In this document: one piece after another, positions 1 through 6,226 of the stretch
Position numbering within the stretch: the first letter of the stretch is position 1
Layout: every line of letters starts with the position of its first letter
DNA from: JBLHKS01 sp047620505
Lineage (GTDB): Bacteria; Verrucomicrobiota; Verrucomicrobiia; Verrucomicrobiales; DEV007
Reading direction: 5' to 3'
Length of the DNA: 8,405 nt
NCBI GenBank assembly: GCA_047620505.1
Contig: JBLHKS010000283.1
Location: 1 to 8,405 of the forward strand
Program-made: the position numbers and the translations under genes
Notes under the pieces: model-generated
Told to the model about the DNA's origin: nothing
Databases searched by the model: none
What the model saw: only the letters and a program-made list of their open reading frames with translations

Positions 1-58
1 ATTCGTTACCCTGACGGCCCGAAGCCGGGCAAACTCAGGGCAACTTGACCGATGGGAA

Positions 59-88
59 CCGCCCGGTGCGGACCCGCATGCCGGGTGG
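59..88 (+). ncRNA. Group II intron domain V hairpin
   Basis: Domain V is the catalytic core of the ribozyme and binds the active-site metals. The lower stem pairs 59-66 with 81-88 and contains the expected G.U wobble (G61.U86) inside a CGC-type catalytic triad (60-62). A two-base bulge (U79 G80) separates it from the upper stem (67-70 with 75-78), closed by loop GACC (71-74). The layout of stem, two-base bulge, upper stem and tetraloop is that of domain V. It is slightly shorter than the usual 34 nt and its loop is not GNRA. Pairing was done by eye. Confidence 0.82.
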
Positions 89-92
89 TGTG

Positions 93-123
93 GGGGGAGC
101 GGGTTCAAACCCCGTTCCTACCC
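93..123 (+). ncRNA. Group II intron domain VI with branch-point A
   Basis: Domain VI carries the adenosine that attacks the 5' splice site to form the lariat. Bases 96-103 pair with 111-118 (eight pairs, one G.U) and GGG 93-95 pairs with CCC 121-123. This leaves T119 and A120 bulged. A120 is the likely branch point and lies seven bases from the 3' end at 126, as expected. The loop contains GTTCAAAC, which superficially resembles a tRNA T-arm. Confidence 0.78.
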
Positions 124-327
124 GATTGTCACAGGAAACTCCGCTCCGGTAACCCGCTCGAGGAAAGTAGAGAGTTCCTCGGCAGCAAACTTTTCCGGTT
201 CGGTCGCCTCGGCTGATCGAACAATCGTGTATTCCGATGCGCCCTGGCTGGAGAGGGTCAGGTTCTGCTGCGCAATCGCGGCCGAAGTGATGAAACAGAT
301 AAGAAGGATGAGGAAATGAAATTTCAT
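118..327 (-). pseudogene. Glycoside hydrolase-like (GH67-N/DUF4838) gene, 5' part, interrupted by intron
   Basis: This is the start of a secreted carbohydrate-active protein. From the ATG at 327 it encodes a signal peptide (about residues 1-20, hydrophobic LILLICFITSAAIA then QQ). The start of an alpha-glucuronidase N-terminal/DUF4838-type domain follows, with the family signature YTIVRSAEATEPEKFAAEEL and then a V-T-G-A-E-F-P-V segment. The reading frame meets the group II intron after about 67 codons (base 127), picks up two foreign codons and stops at 118-120. An in-frame extension upstream to 573 is just the leader read through; the signal peptide fixes the start at 327. No Shine-Dalgarno site is visible. 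The remainder of the gene may lie on the far side of the intron, outside the window. Family assignment comes from a short stretch, so the substrate is unknown. Confidence 0.72.
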
Positions 328-341
328 CGGGTATAGTGCTT
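126..341. repeat. Direct repeat copy 1 (216 bp)
   Basis: Bases 126-341 match 2074-2289 without gaps. I count five substitutions by eye, about 98 percent identity. The repeat covers the first 67 codons of the GH67-N/DUF4838-like gene plus 14 bases of its leader. Homology stops abruptly at the intron end on the left and at GTATAGTGCTT on the right. Two substitutions change an amino acid (H/R at residue 4, T/P in NLTLSS/NLPLSS). Confidence 0.95.
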
Positions 342-342
342 G

Positions 343-383
343 CCGCCTTTGGCGGACCGACTCACTAGCCGTCCGTCGGTCCG
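343..383. other. Overlapping inverted repeats in leader
   Basis: Two hairpins share bases: CCGCC-TTT-GGCGG (343-355), and CGGACCGAC (353-361) with its exact reverse complement at 375-383. They cannot form together because both use 353-355. They sit 16-56 bases upstream of the minus-strand start codon at 327 and begin one base past the edge of the 216-bp repeat. A weaker inverted repeat (TTCCCC 438-443 with GGGGAA 459-464) lies further upstream. Nothing else is recognisable in the gene-free stretch 328-529, and no T-run follows to suggest a terminator. The function is unknown; a transposition scar and a leader structure are both possible. Confidence 0.5.
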
Positions 384-529
384 TCAGCGCTTGAGGGTGC
401 AACTCATCCACGCATCCTCGGGTAAAGAGGAAAATTCTTCCCCACTGACACGGGTTGCGGGGAAAGTTGCGATTGCCTGAATTGAGGTCAGAAGAAGCCT
501 GAGGGCATATGTTTTCATGTCTTTTGAGA

Positions 530-1822
530 TTATTCAACCCACTCGGGAACCGTGCCGTCGTCGGTGGAGGCACCCTGGAGAAGCCAGTCGAGCGTGAAGC
601 GCTTCAGAACGCCCTCCTTGCCATGTTCATAGAGAAGATAGATCCAACCTTCCGAAGGGGTTCCGGGGCGTCCCGCGGCCAGCGACGAATAGGCGAAGGG
701 GCCCGGTTCGATGAGTCGTTTGATGGGCCACGTCTCGCCGCCGTCGAAGCTGGCCCACAGTGTGCCACGCTCCCGGCCCTTGTCGCTTTCGACGTTGCTG
801 AAGACGAGGATGTCCCGGTCGACGACGGGGAGACGGACGAGCCCGTGCATGAGTCCATAGCGAGAATTCGTGTTGCCGTCGGGAAGCACCCCACTGACCC
901 GCAGGTCACGCCACGTCTGGCCGGCGTCGTAGCTCCATGCTAGATGTTTTCGGGTGTGGTCGAGTCCGTCCGTGGCGAGGTGACGCCGGGCCATCAGGAG
1001 GATGCGTCCGTCAGATAGTTCCACCACCGCGGCCTCGTTGGTGCCGAACGCCGGAAAGGGAGTGCTCGTGTCCCAGGTTACTCCCCCGTCGTCGCTGAAG
1101 ATCGCATTCACGAAAGCATCCGCCGGTCCTCCGGAAACGTTGCCCCCCATGTAGTTGCTCGTGGTTCGGATGAGTCGACCGGGGCGAGGTCCATGCCGCA
1201 GCGTGATCCCGTTTTCATCCATGTGCAGCGAGGGGATCACGCCGTCCTTCCGGCGATGGAGCGGATGAATGACGAAAGCGCCTTCGCGCGCCCACGTCTT
1301 TCCCGCATCACGACTGCGATAGAGGCGGCGGTCTTCGGTTGGAGGATGGTGGGCCTCGACGAAGACGAGCAGATCCCCCGTGATCTCATCGACGAGCGCT
1401 CCTCCCCCGTGGAACCCGGGATCGGAAACGATAACTTCGTCTTCCCAGGTCGAGCCACCGTCCGGACTGCGTCGTGTCCGGTACTTTTCGCTTCCCCAGG
1501 TCGCCACGACGGTACCGTCGGCGGCAACGATCACGTTCGGAAAACGGCCTCCTTCAAAGAGAGCGTTGCCATCCAGTTTCCGGGGCTCCAGAAAAGGTGC
1601 GAGTACCCCTTCCCCGGGAGAGACGGCCCACTCCTGCAACGGCCGCCGGGTTGGCGGGTTGACCTTTTCGGGGGGCTCGCCTTCGCGAACGATTTTGGGC
1701 GGAGCCTGATAGGCTGAAGTCTCTTTGCCTTTTTCTTCGGATAGCCCGGACTGCATGAGGAGGAGAGCAAAAGAGGCTACCGCGATACTCGGGCGGGGGA
1801 TAAACGGGAATTGGTTCTTCAT
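530..1822 (-). CDS. Secreted BNR-repeat sialidase (exo-alpha-sialidase, GH33-like)
   Basis: This likely hydrolyses terminal sialic acids from glycans outside the cytoplasm. The 430-residue product has an N-terminal hydrophobic segment (about 13-26) consistent with a signal peptide and a Pro-rich linker (about 41-62). A six-bladed-propeller-type domain follows. Five Asp-box motifs are visible: SPDGGSTW (119-126), SRDAGKTW (170-177), SDDGGVTW (243-250), SYDAGQTW (297-304) and SFDGGETW (358-365). A FRIP-like GRFPN places an arginine at 93. NEAAVVELSDGRILLMAR (262-279) carries the conserved Glu and Arg. NSR (319-321) is a candidate third arginine, and AYSSL (377-381) carries the likely catalytic Tyr378. 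LLYE ends at Glu399. The active site therefore looks intact. The gene lies between the two copies of the 216-bp repeat. No Shine-Dalgarno site precedes the ATG. The substrate could be another acidic sugar, since the fold is shared with other glycosidases. Confidence 0.88.
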   Translation of the reverse strand: MKNQFPFIPRPSIAVASFALLLMQSGLSEEKGKETSAYQAPPKIVREGEPPEKVNPPTRRPLQEWAVSPGEGVLAPFLEPRKLDGNALFEGGRFPNVIVAADGTVVATWGSEKYRTRRSPDGGSTWEDEVIVSDPGFHGGGALVDEITGDLLVFVEAHHPPTEDRRLYRSRDAGKTWAREGAFVIHPLHRRKDGVIPSLHMDENGITLRHGPRPGRLIRTTSNYMGGNVSGGPADAFVNAIFSDDGGVTWDTSTPFPAFGTNEAAVVELSDGRILLMARRHLATDGLDHTRKHLAWSYDAGQTWRDLRVSGVLPDGNTNSRYGLMHGLVRLPVVDRDILVFSNVESDKGRERGTLWASFDGGETWPIKRLIEPGPFAYSSLAAGRPGTPSEGWIYLLYEHGKEGVLKRFTLDWLLQGASTDDGTVPEWVE

Positions 1823-1939
1823 GATAAATTGGCGTGACGTTTCATTCAGGGAGATCCGAGCGAATCACTGTCGGGCTCGGCGGTGGCTCCGGACACAAGT
1901 GTGAACGATACGATTGATAGAAAATTGCTTTTTCAAGGC

Positions 1940-2275
1940 CTAAATGCAAGCCGCTTGCGGCCCTCGGGTTGGATGGGGTGCAGGGACCGGGAACTCCTTC
2001 GCGCAGTCGATGCCTTTATCCCTCGCGAACCTGGTCCAGCCGACGTGGATGCGTTTGCCGTCCACATCGTTTGTTGTCACAGGAAACTCCGCTCCGGTAA
2101 CCCGCTCGAGGAAAGTGGAGAGTTCCTCGGCAGCAAACTTTTCCGGTTCGGTCGCCTCGGCTGATCGAACGATCGTGTATTCCGATGCGCCCTGGCTGGA
2201 GAGGGGCAGGTTCTGCTGCGCAATCGCGGCCGAAGTGATGAAACAGATAAGAAGGATGAGGAAACGAAATTTCAT
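1940..2275 (-). pseudogene. Truncated duplicate of GH67-N/DUF4838-like gene
   Basis: This reading frame starts at an ATG at 2275 with the same signal peptide and domain start as the copy at 327. It reads beyond the point where that copy is broken: after FPVT comes TNDVDGKRIHVGWTRFARDK and GIDCAKE. That matches the family pattern of a conserved hydrophobic strand followed by a glycine-led loop. Family-like sequence then ends around codon 94-95 and an unrelated Pro/His-rich tail runs to a TAG at 1940. Family members usually exceed several hundred residues, so at 111 codons this is a fragment lacking any catalytic domain. It could still direct secretion of a small product. It is divergent from the oxidoreductase gene at 2381 and lies upstream of the sialidase on the same strand. 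Confidence 0.72.
1946..1962. other. GC-rich palindrome at the end of the truncated copy
   Basis: GCCGC-TT-GCGGC (1950-1961) overlaps a second inverted repeat, GCAAG (1946-1950) with CTTGC (1954-1958). It sits close to where similarity to the glycosidase family is lost in the truncated gene. It could be a rearrangement scar, a REP-like palindrome or coincidence. Confidence 0.35.
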
Positions 2276-2289
2276 CAGGTATAGTGCTT
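2074..2289. repeat. Direct repeat copy 2 (216 bp)
   Basis: This is the partner of 126-341, offset by exactly 1,948 bases, in the same orientation and gap-free. To its left the sequence continues as uninterrupted coding sequence where copy 1 has the group II intron. To its right the leader is unrelated to that of copy 1. The two copies bracket the sialidase gene. Confidence 0.95.
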
Positions 2290-2331
2290 CGACAGACAGG
2301 TTTCATTGTGGCCTTTTCATTGAACTAATCA

Positions 2332-2367
2332 GGCGCGGGAGGGCCGAAAAGGAAATACCTATCAGTT
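2332..2367. repeat. 36-bp leader repeat, copy A
   Basis: This copy matches 3655-3690 at 35 of 36 positions (A2357 versus T3680). It begins GGCGCGGGAGGGCCG, continues through a short A-run and ends CCTATCAGTT. It ends 13 bases before the GTG start of the oxidoreductase gene, inside the 105-bp divergent intergenic region. It contains no Shine-Dalgarno-like site at a useful distance from the start codon. Sequence on either side is not shared with the other copy. Confidence 0.92.
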
Positions 2368-2380
2368 TAGTTCAGTTCTC

Positions 2381-3595
2381 GTGAAGAAAAAAGTGGCCAT
2401 CATCGGAGGCGGAATCGTCGGACTCGCGACGGCTTACAAGCTTAGCCAGAGTCAGCAGCTGCCCGGTTTGAAGATCACGATTTTCGAGAAGGAACTCGAG
2501 CCCGGCCGGCATCAGAGCACGCACAACAGCGGCGTCCTTCACTGCGGGCTCTACTACAAACCCGGTTCCTACAAAGCCCGGCTCGCGGTGACCGGAATTC
2601 GCGAAATGACGGCTTTTTGCCAGGATCACGAAATCCCGCACGAAATCTGCGGAAAGCTCGTCGTCGCAACGGACGGAGTCGAGGAAGAGCGGCTTCGGAA
2701 ACTCGAAAAACGGGGGGCGGCGAACGGTCTCAAGGGCCTGAAATGGATGGACGCCGACGAAATGCGCAAGCGCGAGCCGAACGTGGCTGGAGTCGCTGCG
2801 ATCGAGGTCCCGGAAGAGGGGATCGTCGACTACAAAGCGGTCTGCGAGGCGTTGAGCAGCTGCTGCCGCGAACGAGGTGTCGAGATCAAATTTGGCGAAG
2901 CGATCTGCGAGTTTGAGGAGCCCGAAAATGGCTCTGGGAGCTGGATTCTCCGGTCGAGCGAGGGCGAATTTGAAGCCGATTTCGTGATCAACTGCGCAGG
3001 GCTTCACTGCGATCGAATCTGCAAGAAATCCGGGTCGAAACCTGGATTACAAATCGTCCCGTTCCGAGGTGAGTATTTCAAGCTCAAGCCGGAGAGTCAG
3101 GAAATGGTAAAACACCTGATTTACCCGGTGCCGGACCCAAATTATCCATTTTTGGGTGTGCATTTCACCCGGATGATAGGCGGCGGAATTGAAGCCGGCC
3201 CGAACGCAGTGCTCGCCTTCGCCCGCGAGGGCTACCGGAAGCGCGACATCAATCTGCGCGATCTTGCTGGCTCGTTGAGTTTCATCGGGTTACACCGCTT
3301 CCTTTTCAAAAATTGGAAAATGTGCTTCGGCGAACTTGCGCAGTCGTTCAGCCGCAAGCGATTCTGCACGGCGCTCCAGAAGCTGGTGCCCGATATCCAG
3401 AAGAACGACCTCGAAACTGGTGGGGCCGGAGTCCGCGCTCAGGCGATGGGCCGCGATGGCTCGCTGGCCGACGATTTTGTGATCGTGCAGAAATCCAACG
3501 CGCTGCACCTGCTCAACGCGCCGAGCCCAGGCGCAACGGCTTCGCTAGCGATCGGCAGCGAGATCGTCGGGATGGTCGAGGGCTCCTTAAACTGA
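2381..3595 (+). CDS. lhgO: L-2-hydroxyglutarate dehydrogenase/oxidase family FAD protein
   Basis: LhgO oxidises L-2-hydroxyglutarate to 2-oxoglutarate with FAD and passes electrons to the membrane quinone pool. It acts in metabolite repair and, in some bacteria, in glutarate breakdown. The 404-residue product starts with a dinucleotide-binding fold: VAIIGGGIVG (5-14, GxGxxG) and an acidic residue at 36 after the second strand for the FAD ribose. HNSGVLHCGLYY (48-59) is the family signature. Near the C-terminus, GVRAQ (350-354) and NAPSPGATASL (379-389) are typical of DAO-type enzymes of this subgroup. Length is close to the roughly 400-420 usual. The start is a GTG with no Shine-Dalgarno site; it is chosen because the Rossmann strand follows at once and no other start lies nearby. 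No glutarate hydroxylase gene is adjacent. Specificity within the DAO family is inferred. Confidence 0.87.
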   Translation: MKKKVAIIGGGIVGLATAYKLSQSQQLPGLKITIFEKELEPGRHQSTHNSGVLHCGLYYKPGSYKARLAVTGIREMTAFCQDHEIPHEICGKLVVATDGVEEERLRKLEKRGAANGLKGLKWMDADEMRKREPNVAGVAAIEVPEEGIVDYKAVCEALSSCCRERGVEIKFGEAICEFEEPENGSGSWILRSSEGEFEADFVINCAGLHCDRICKKSGSKPGLQIVPFRGEYFKLKPESQEMVKHLIYPVPDPNYPFLGVHFTRMIGGGIEAGPNAVLAFAREGYRKRDINLRDLAGSLSFIGLHRFLFKNWKMCFGELAQSFSRKRFCTALQKLVPDIQKNDLETGGAGVRAQAMGRDGSLADDFVIVQKSNALHLLNAPSPGATASLAIGSEIVGMVEGSLN

Positions 3596-3654
3596 TTTTT
3601 TGATGCGAATTCTCACCATTGAACCCCCTTCATCCCCAGTCTGATCGCGTCTCC

Positions 3655-3690
3655 GGCGCGGGAGGGCCGAAAAGGAAATTCCTATCAGTT
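3655..3690. repeat. 36-bp leader repeat, copy B
   Basis: This is the second copy of the 2332-2367 element, in the same orientation and 1,323 bases downstream. It lies in the gap between the oxidoreductase stop codon and the DUF1549 gene, 69 bases before the preferred ATG at 3760 and 21 bases before the alternative ATG at 3712. The rest of the gap (3596-3654) shows a short T-run right after the stop codon, but no hairpin to make it a terminator. Confidence 0.92.
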
Positions 3691-3742
3691 GAATATATCC
3701 GTTGATCGAAAATGAGTTTACTTTCGGCCGCTCCATTATTTG

Positions 3743-3748
3743 AAAGGA
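3743..3748 (+). promoter_or_regulatory. Ribosome binding site supporting the ATG at 3760
   Basis: AAAGGA lies 11 bases before the ATG at 3760. It is one of the few Shine-Dalgarno-like sites in the window and favours 3760 over the in-frame ATG at 3712, which has none. Confidence 0.4.
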
Positions 3749-3759
3749 TTGCAAATCCC

Positions 3760-6177
3760 ATGAATTCAAACACCGTTACAGTCTTCGCTCTCGGCATTTT
3801 TCTGATCGCTCCGTTAACATACACTTCCGCCGAAAATTCCGGAAAGGGAGCTTTTGACGTGAACAAAGCGGCACAGGAAATCGACGCGCTTGTCGAAGCC
3901 GGACTAAAGAAACACGATCTCAAGCCGAACGCTGAGATCAATGACGAAACTTTCGTCCGGCGGGCTTATCTCGACATCGTCGGTCGCATTCCGACCATTG
4001 AGGAAGCGGAAAATTTCCACGGCTCGACTAACGATCGCAAACGCGCGCAACTGATCGGCGACTTGCTCGACAGCGACGGGGCTGTCAGCCATGGTTATAA
4101 TTTCTGGGCGGACGTGCTGCGAATTAATACCAAGCTCGGAACCCGCGCTGCCGAGGGGGAGGCGGCCTATCAGTTGTGGCTGAAAAAGTCGCTCGATGAA
4201 AACATGCTCTACGATCAGTTTGTTCGTGAGTTGGTCAGCGCGCGCGGAACGGTTTGGGACAATGGAGCGGTCGGTTACTATCTGCGTGATCGAGGTATGC
4301 CTCTTGATAACATGTCGAACACGGTACGAGTTTTCCTGGGCACGCGGCTGGAGTGCGCTCAGTGCCACAACCATCCGTTCGATAAGTGGACGCAGATGGA
4401 TTACTTCAAGATGGCGGCCTTTTCTTACGGAATGGATGCGCGCGACCGGGTCGACAATTTTCCCAACCGGCAAGCCATGAAAGAATACCGGGCAGAGCAG
4501 CAGTACGAGGCACAAAAGAAAGCGGTTCCAATCGAAGGCTTTCCACATATTTCGAGTCAGTCGTCGCTGGATCGCTACGTGAAGCAGGCGAACTATAAAC
4601 TATACCTTGAGCGCCTGGGATTGACTGATAAAGAATTCCGGGAACTGGCAAAGAAGGCGCTGGAGGCCGGTGAATCCTATATGCGCGATACCTATGCAGT
4701 AAAGCAGACGGAAAGTTCTCTCTATGCCCAGCCCCTGCGTTACGTTCACTCGTCTGAAAGGAAGAAAACGCTTACGCTACCACACGACTACCAGTATGAT
4801 GATGCGAAGCCGAACGACACCATTTCCGCCAGCACGATGTTCGGTCGTGAGATTAATCTTGAGAACATCGATGAATTGCCGGGGGTGGTCACGGCAGACT
4901 GGGCAGCAAGCAGGGCGACTAACAGTACTATCGATGCTTACGCCGAATGGATGACGGAGCGTGATAATCCGACATTCACCAAAGTCATCGCCAATCGCCT
5001 CTGGAAGCGAGTCTATGGGCACGGAGTTTTTGAGCCGCTCGATGATTTAACTGATCATACCTACGCGGCGAATCCGGAACTCCTCGCCTATATAGAAACG
5101 ATGATGCGCACGCTCGATTACGATATGCGCAAATACATGGAGGTTCTATACAACACCAAAACCTACCAGCGTGCCGCGAACCGTGAAGAGGTGATTCTCG
5201 GTGCGCTGTATCATTTTGCCGGTCCGACCTTTCGCCGAATGAGTGCTGAGCAGATTTGGGATTCTGTAGTGGCTTTGGCATTGCCCGAAGCGGATGGATA
5301 CCGTCCGCGCCTTAAGAGTCAGCTCGCGTCGATTGAGAGGGTTAAGAAAATCCACGATGTCATCGCGGAACGCAGCGTAGAAGAGTACATCGCGATGGTC
5401 GAGGAAATTGCCTCTATATTCGAAGAGCTGAAGCCGAAACAAGAGGCGCTTCGCCTCCGGATGCATGCCGCCCACGCCTCAGGTGACAAAGATTACCAAA
5501 AGATTCACGACGAATACTATGCAATCAGACATAGGTGTGATCAGATCGTGGCAGACATTGGTTATCGCAACGTGGGTGAGAACGTCGAAGGAGACGATCT
5601 GCTGCTTGCGATGGGAATGTCAGAAATGAAGATGCAGATGAAGGGTGGCATGATGTCCACGGATGCCGCGGGCGAACGTGCCGTTCTCACCCAGTTACCC
5701 GAGCCTGAGATGCCCGATCCACCTGCAGACCTCGACCCAAAGCTAAAAAACGACTGGCTGGCTCGCCAGAAGAATGAATATATGGCCTACACATCACTCG
5801 TCAGCGAAATGGCACGAGCTTCGGAACTGGCGTCTCCAGCTGAGCGAGGCCACTTTCTCCGCGAGTTCGGGCAGTCTGATCGCGAGGTCATCGAAAACGC
5901 TGCGGATCATGCGTCGGTGCCTCAGGCCCTCAACCTGTTAAACGGAACCATCGCCGAGGCGCTGACCAACCGGTTCGCGGTCTTCGGTCGCCGTCTCCAC
6001 GAAGCCGGCGATGCGGAAGAGAAGATAGATATGATTTTCCAGGCGATGCTGACCCGCAAACCCACCGAGCGCGAACAGGAACTCGCACTGAGAAAAGTCG
6101 AACAGCACGGCGACAGTGCCTACCCGAGAATTGTCCGGGCTCTGCTAAATACTCAGCAGTTTATCTTTGTCCAATAA
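3760..6177 (+). CDS. Secreted DUF1549/DUF1553 domain protein with CxxCH motif
   Basis: This large exported protein belongs to a family expanded in planctomycetes and verrucomicrobia; its biochemical role is not established. From 3760 it has 805 residues. A signal peptide covers about 1-24 (TVTVFALGIFLIAPLTYTSA). A DUF1549 domain covers about 32-225, containing CAQCHNHPFDKW (199-210), a possible c-type haem attachment site that is conserved in the family. A DUF1553 domain starts near 400 (NPTFTKVIANRLWKRVYGHG). It is followed by a charged, probably coiled-coil insertion (about 520-605), a Met-rich run (618-632) and the DUF1553 C-terminus with its ALNLLN and RKPTEREQE segments. An in-frame ATG at 3712 would add 16 residues before the signal peptide, so 3760 is preferred. 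The Planctomycete-type N-terminal cytochrome module is absent. The DUF1501 gene follows after 49 bases, as is typical, and suggests cotranscription. Confidence 0.88.
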   Translation: MNSNTVTVFALGIFLIAPLTYTSAENSGKGAFDVNKAAQEIDALVEAGLKKHDLKPNAEINDETFVRRAYLDIVGRIPTIEEAENFHGSTNDRKRAQLIGDLLDSDGAVSHGYNFWADVLRINTKLGTRAAEGEAAYQLWLKKSLDENMLYDQFVRELVSARGTVWDNGAVGYYLRDRGMPLDNMSNTVRVFLGTRLECAQCHNHPFDKWTQMDYFKMAAFSYGMDARDRVDNFPNRQAMKEYRAEQQYEAQKKAVPIEGFPHISSQSSLDRYVKQANYKLYLERLGLTDKEFRELAKKALEAGESYMRDTYAVKQTESSLYAQPLRYVHSSERKKTLTLPHDYQYDDAKPNDTISASTMFGREINLENIDELPGVVTADWAASRATNSTIDAYAEWMTERDNPTFTKVIANRLWKRVYGHGVFEPLDDLTDHTYAANPELLAYIETMMRTLDYDMRKYMEVLYNTKTYQRAANREEVILGALYHFAGPTFRRMSAEQIWDSVVALALPEADGYRPRLKSQLASIERVKKIHDVIAERSVEEYIAMVEEIASIFEELKPKQEALRLRMHAAHASGDKDYQKIHDEYYAIRHRCDQIVADIGYRNVGENVEGDDLLLAMGMSEMKMQMKGGMMSTDAAGERAVLTQLPEPEMPDPPADLDPKLKNDWLARQKNEYMAYTSLVSEMARASELASPAERGHFLREFGQSDREVIENAADHASVPQALNLLNGTIAEALTNRFAVFGRRLHEAGDAEEKIDMIFQAMLTRKPTEREQELALRKVEQHGDSAYPRIVRALLNTQQFIFVQ

Positions 6178-6226
6178 TCCTTCCCTCGTCTCCACAACCA
6201 ACCACCTGGTCTAGATCGAAAAAATC

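Larger units (their letters stand above)
1..126 (+). mobile_element. Group II intron, 3' end (partial)
   Basis: This is the 3' terminal part of a self-splicing, retromobile group II intron; the rest, including any intron-encoded reverse transcriptase, would lie to the left of the window. Bases 9-40 form a stem-loop (CCCTGA 9-14 with TCAGGG 35-40, inner GCCC/GGGC) that could be the end of domain IV or a linker. A domain V hairpin follows at 59-88 and a domain VI hairpin at 93-123. The intron ends in CCTACCCGAT, matching the usual AY-type 3' end seven bases after a bulged A. Similarity to a nearby sequence at 2074-2289 begins exactly at base 126, which independently fixes the boundary (125 or 126, since the T is ambiguous). 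It is antisense to the gene it interrupts, so splicing could not repair that gene's mRNA. The intron class was not assigned. Confidence 0.88.

Noticed and set aside
96..123. tRNA T-arm-like sequence (GGGTTCAAACCCC)
   Set aside because: There is no anticodon or D arm upstream at tRNA spacing and no CCA end. The hairpin is fully explained as intron domain VI.
328..573. Upstream extension of the minus-strand frame to an ATG at 573
   Set aside because: It would put some 80 residues before a clear signal peptide, overlap the end of the sialidase gene, and is absent from the other copy of the repeat.
509..943. Plus-strand open frame over the sialidase
   Set aside because: It is antisense to a strongly supported gene, and its product shows no family features. 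The same applies to the open frames at 1193-1717 and 1380-1709.
1908..1936. Possible promoter for the sialidase on the minus strand (TTGAAA, 17-base gap, TCGTAT)
   Set aside because: The -10 match is only three of six bases, and no transcription data or conservation support it.
2372..3007. Minus-strand open frame over lhgO
   Set aside because: It is the reverse shadow of a conserved FAD enzyme and shows no signal of its own.
3596..3654. Rho-independent terminator after lhgO
   Set aside because: A T-run follows the stop codon, but no stable stem precedes it.
3904..4548. Minus-strand open frame inside the DUF1549 gene
   Set aside because: It is the antisense shadow of conserved family sequence, including the CxxCH region.
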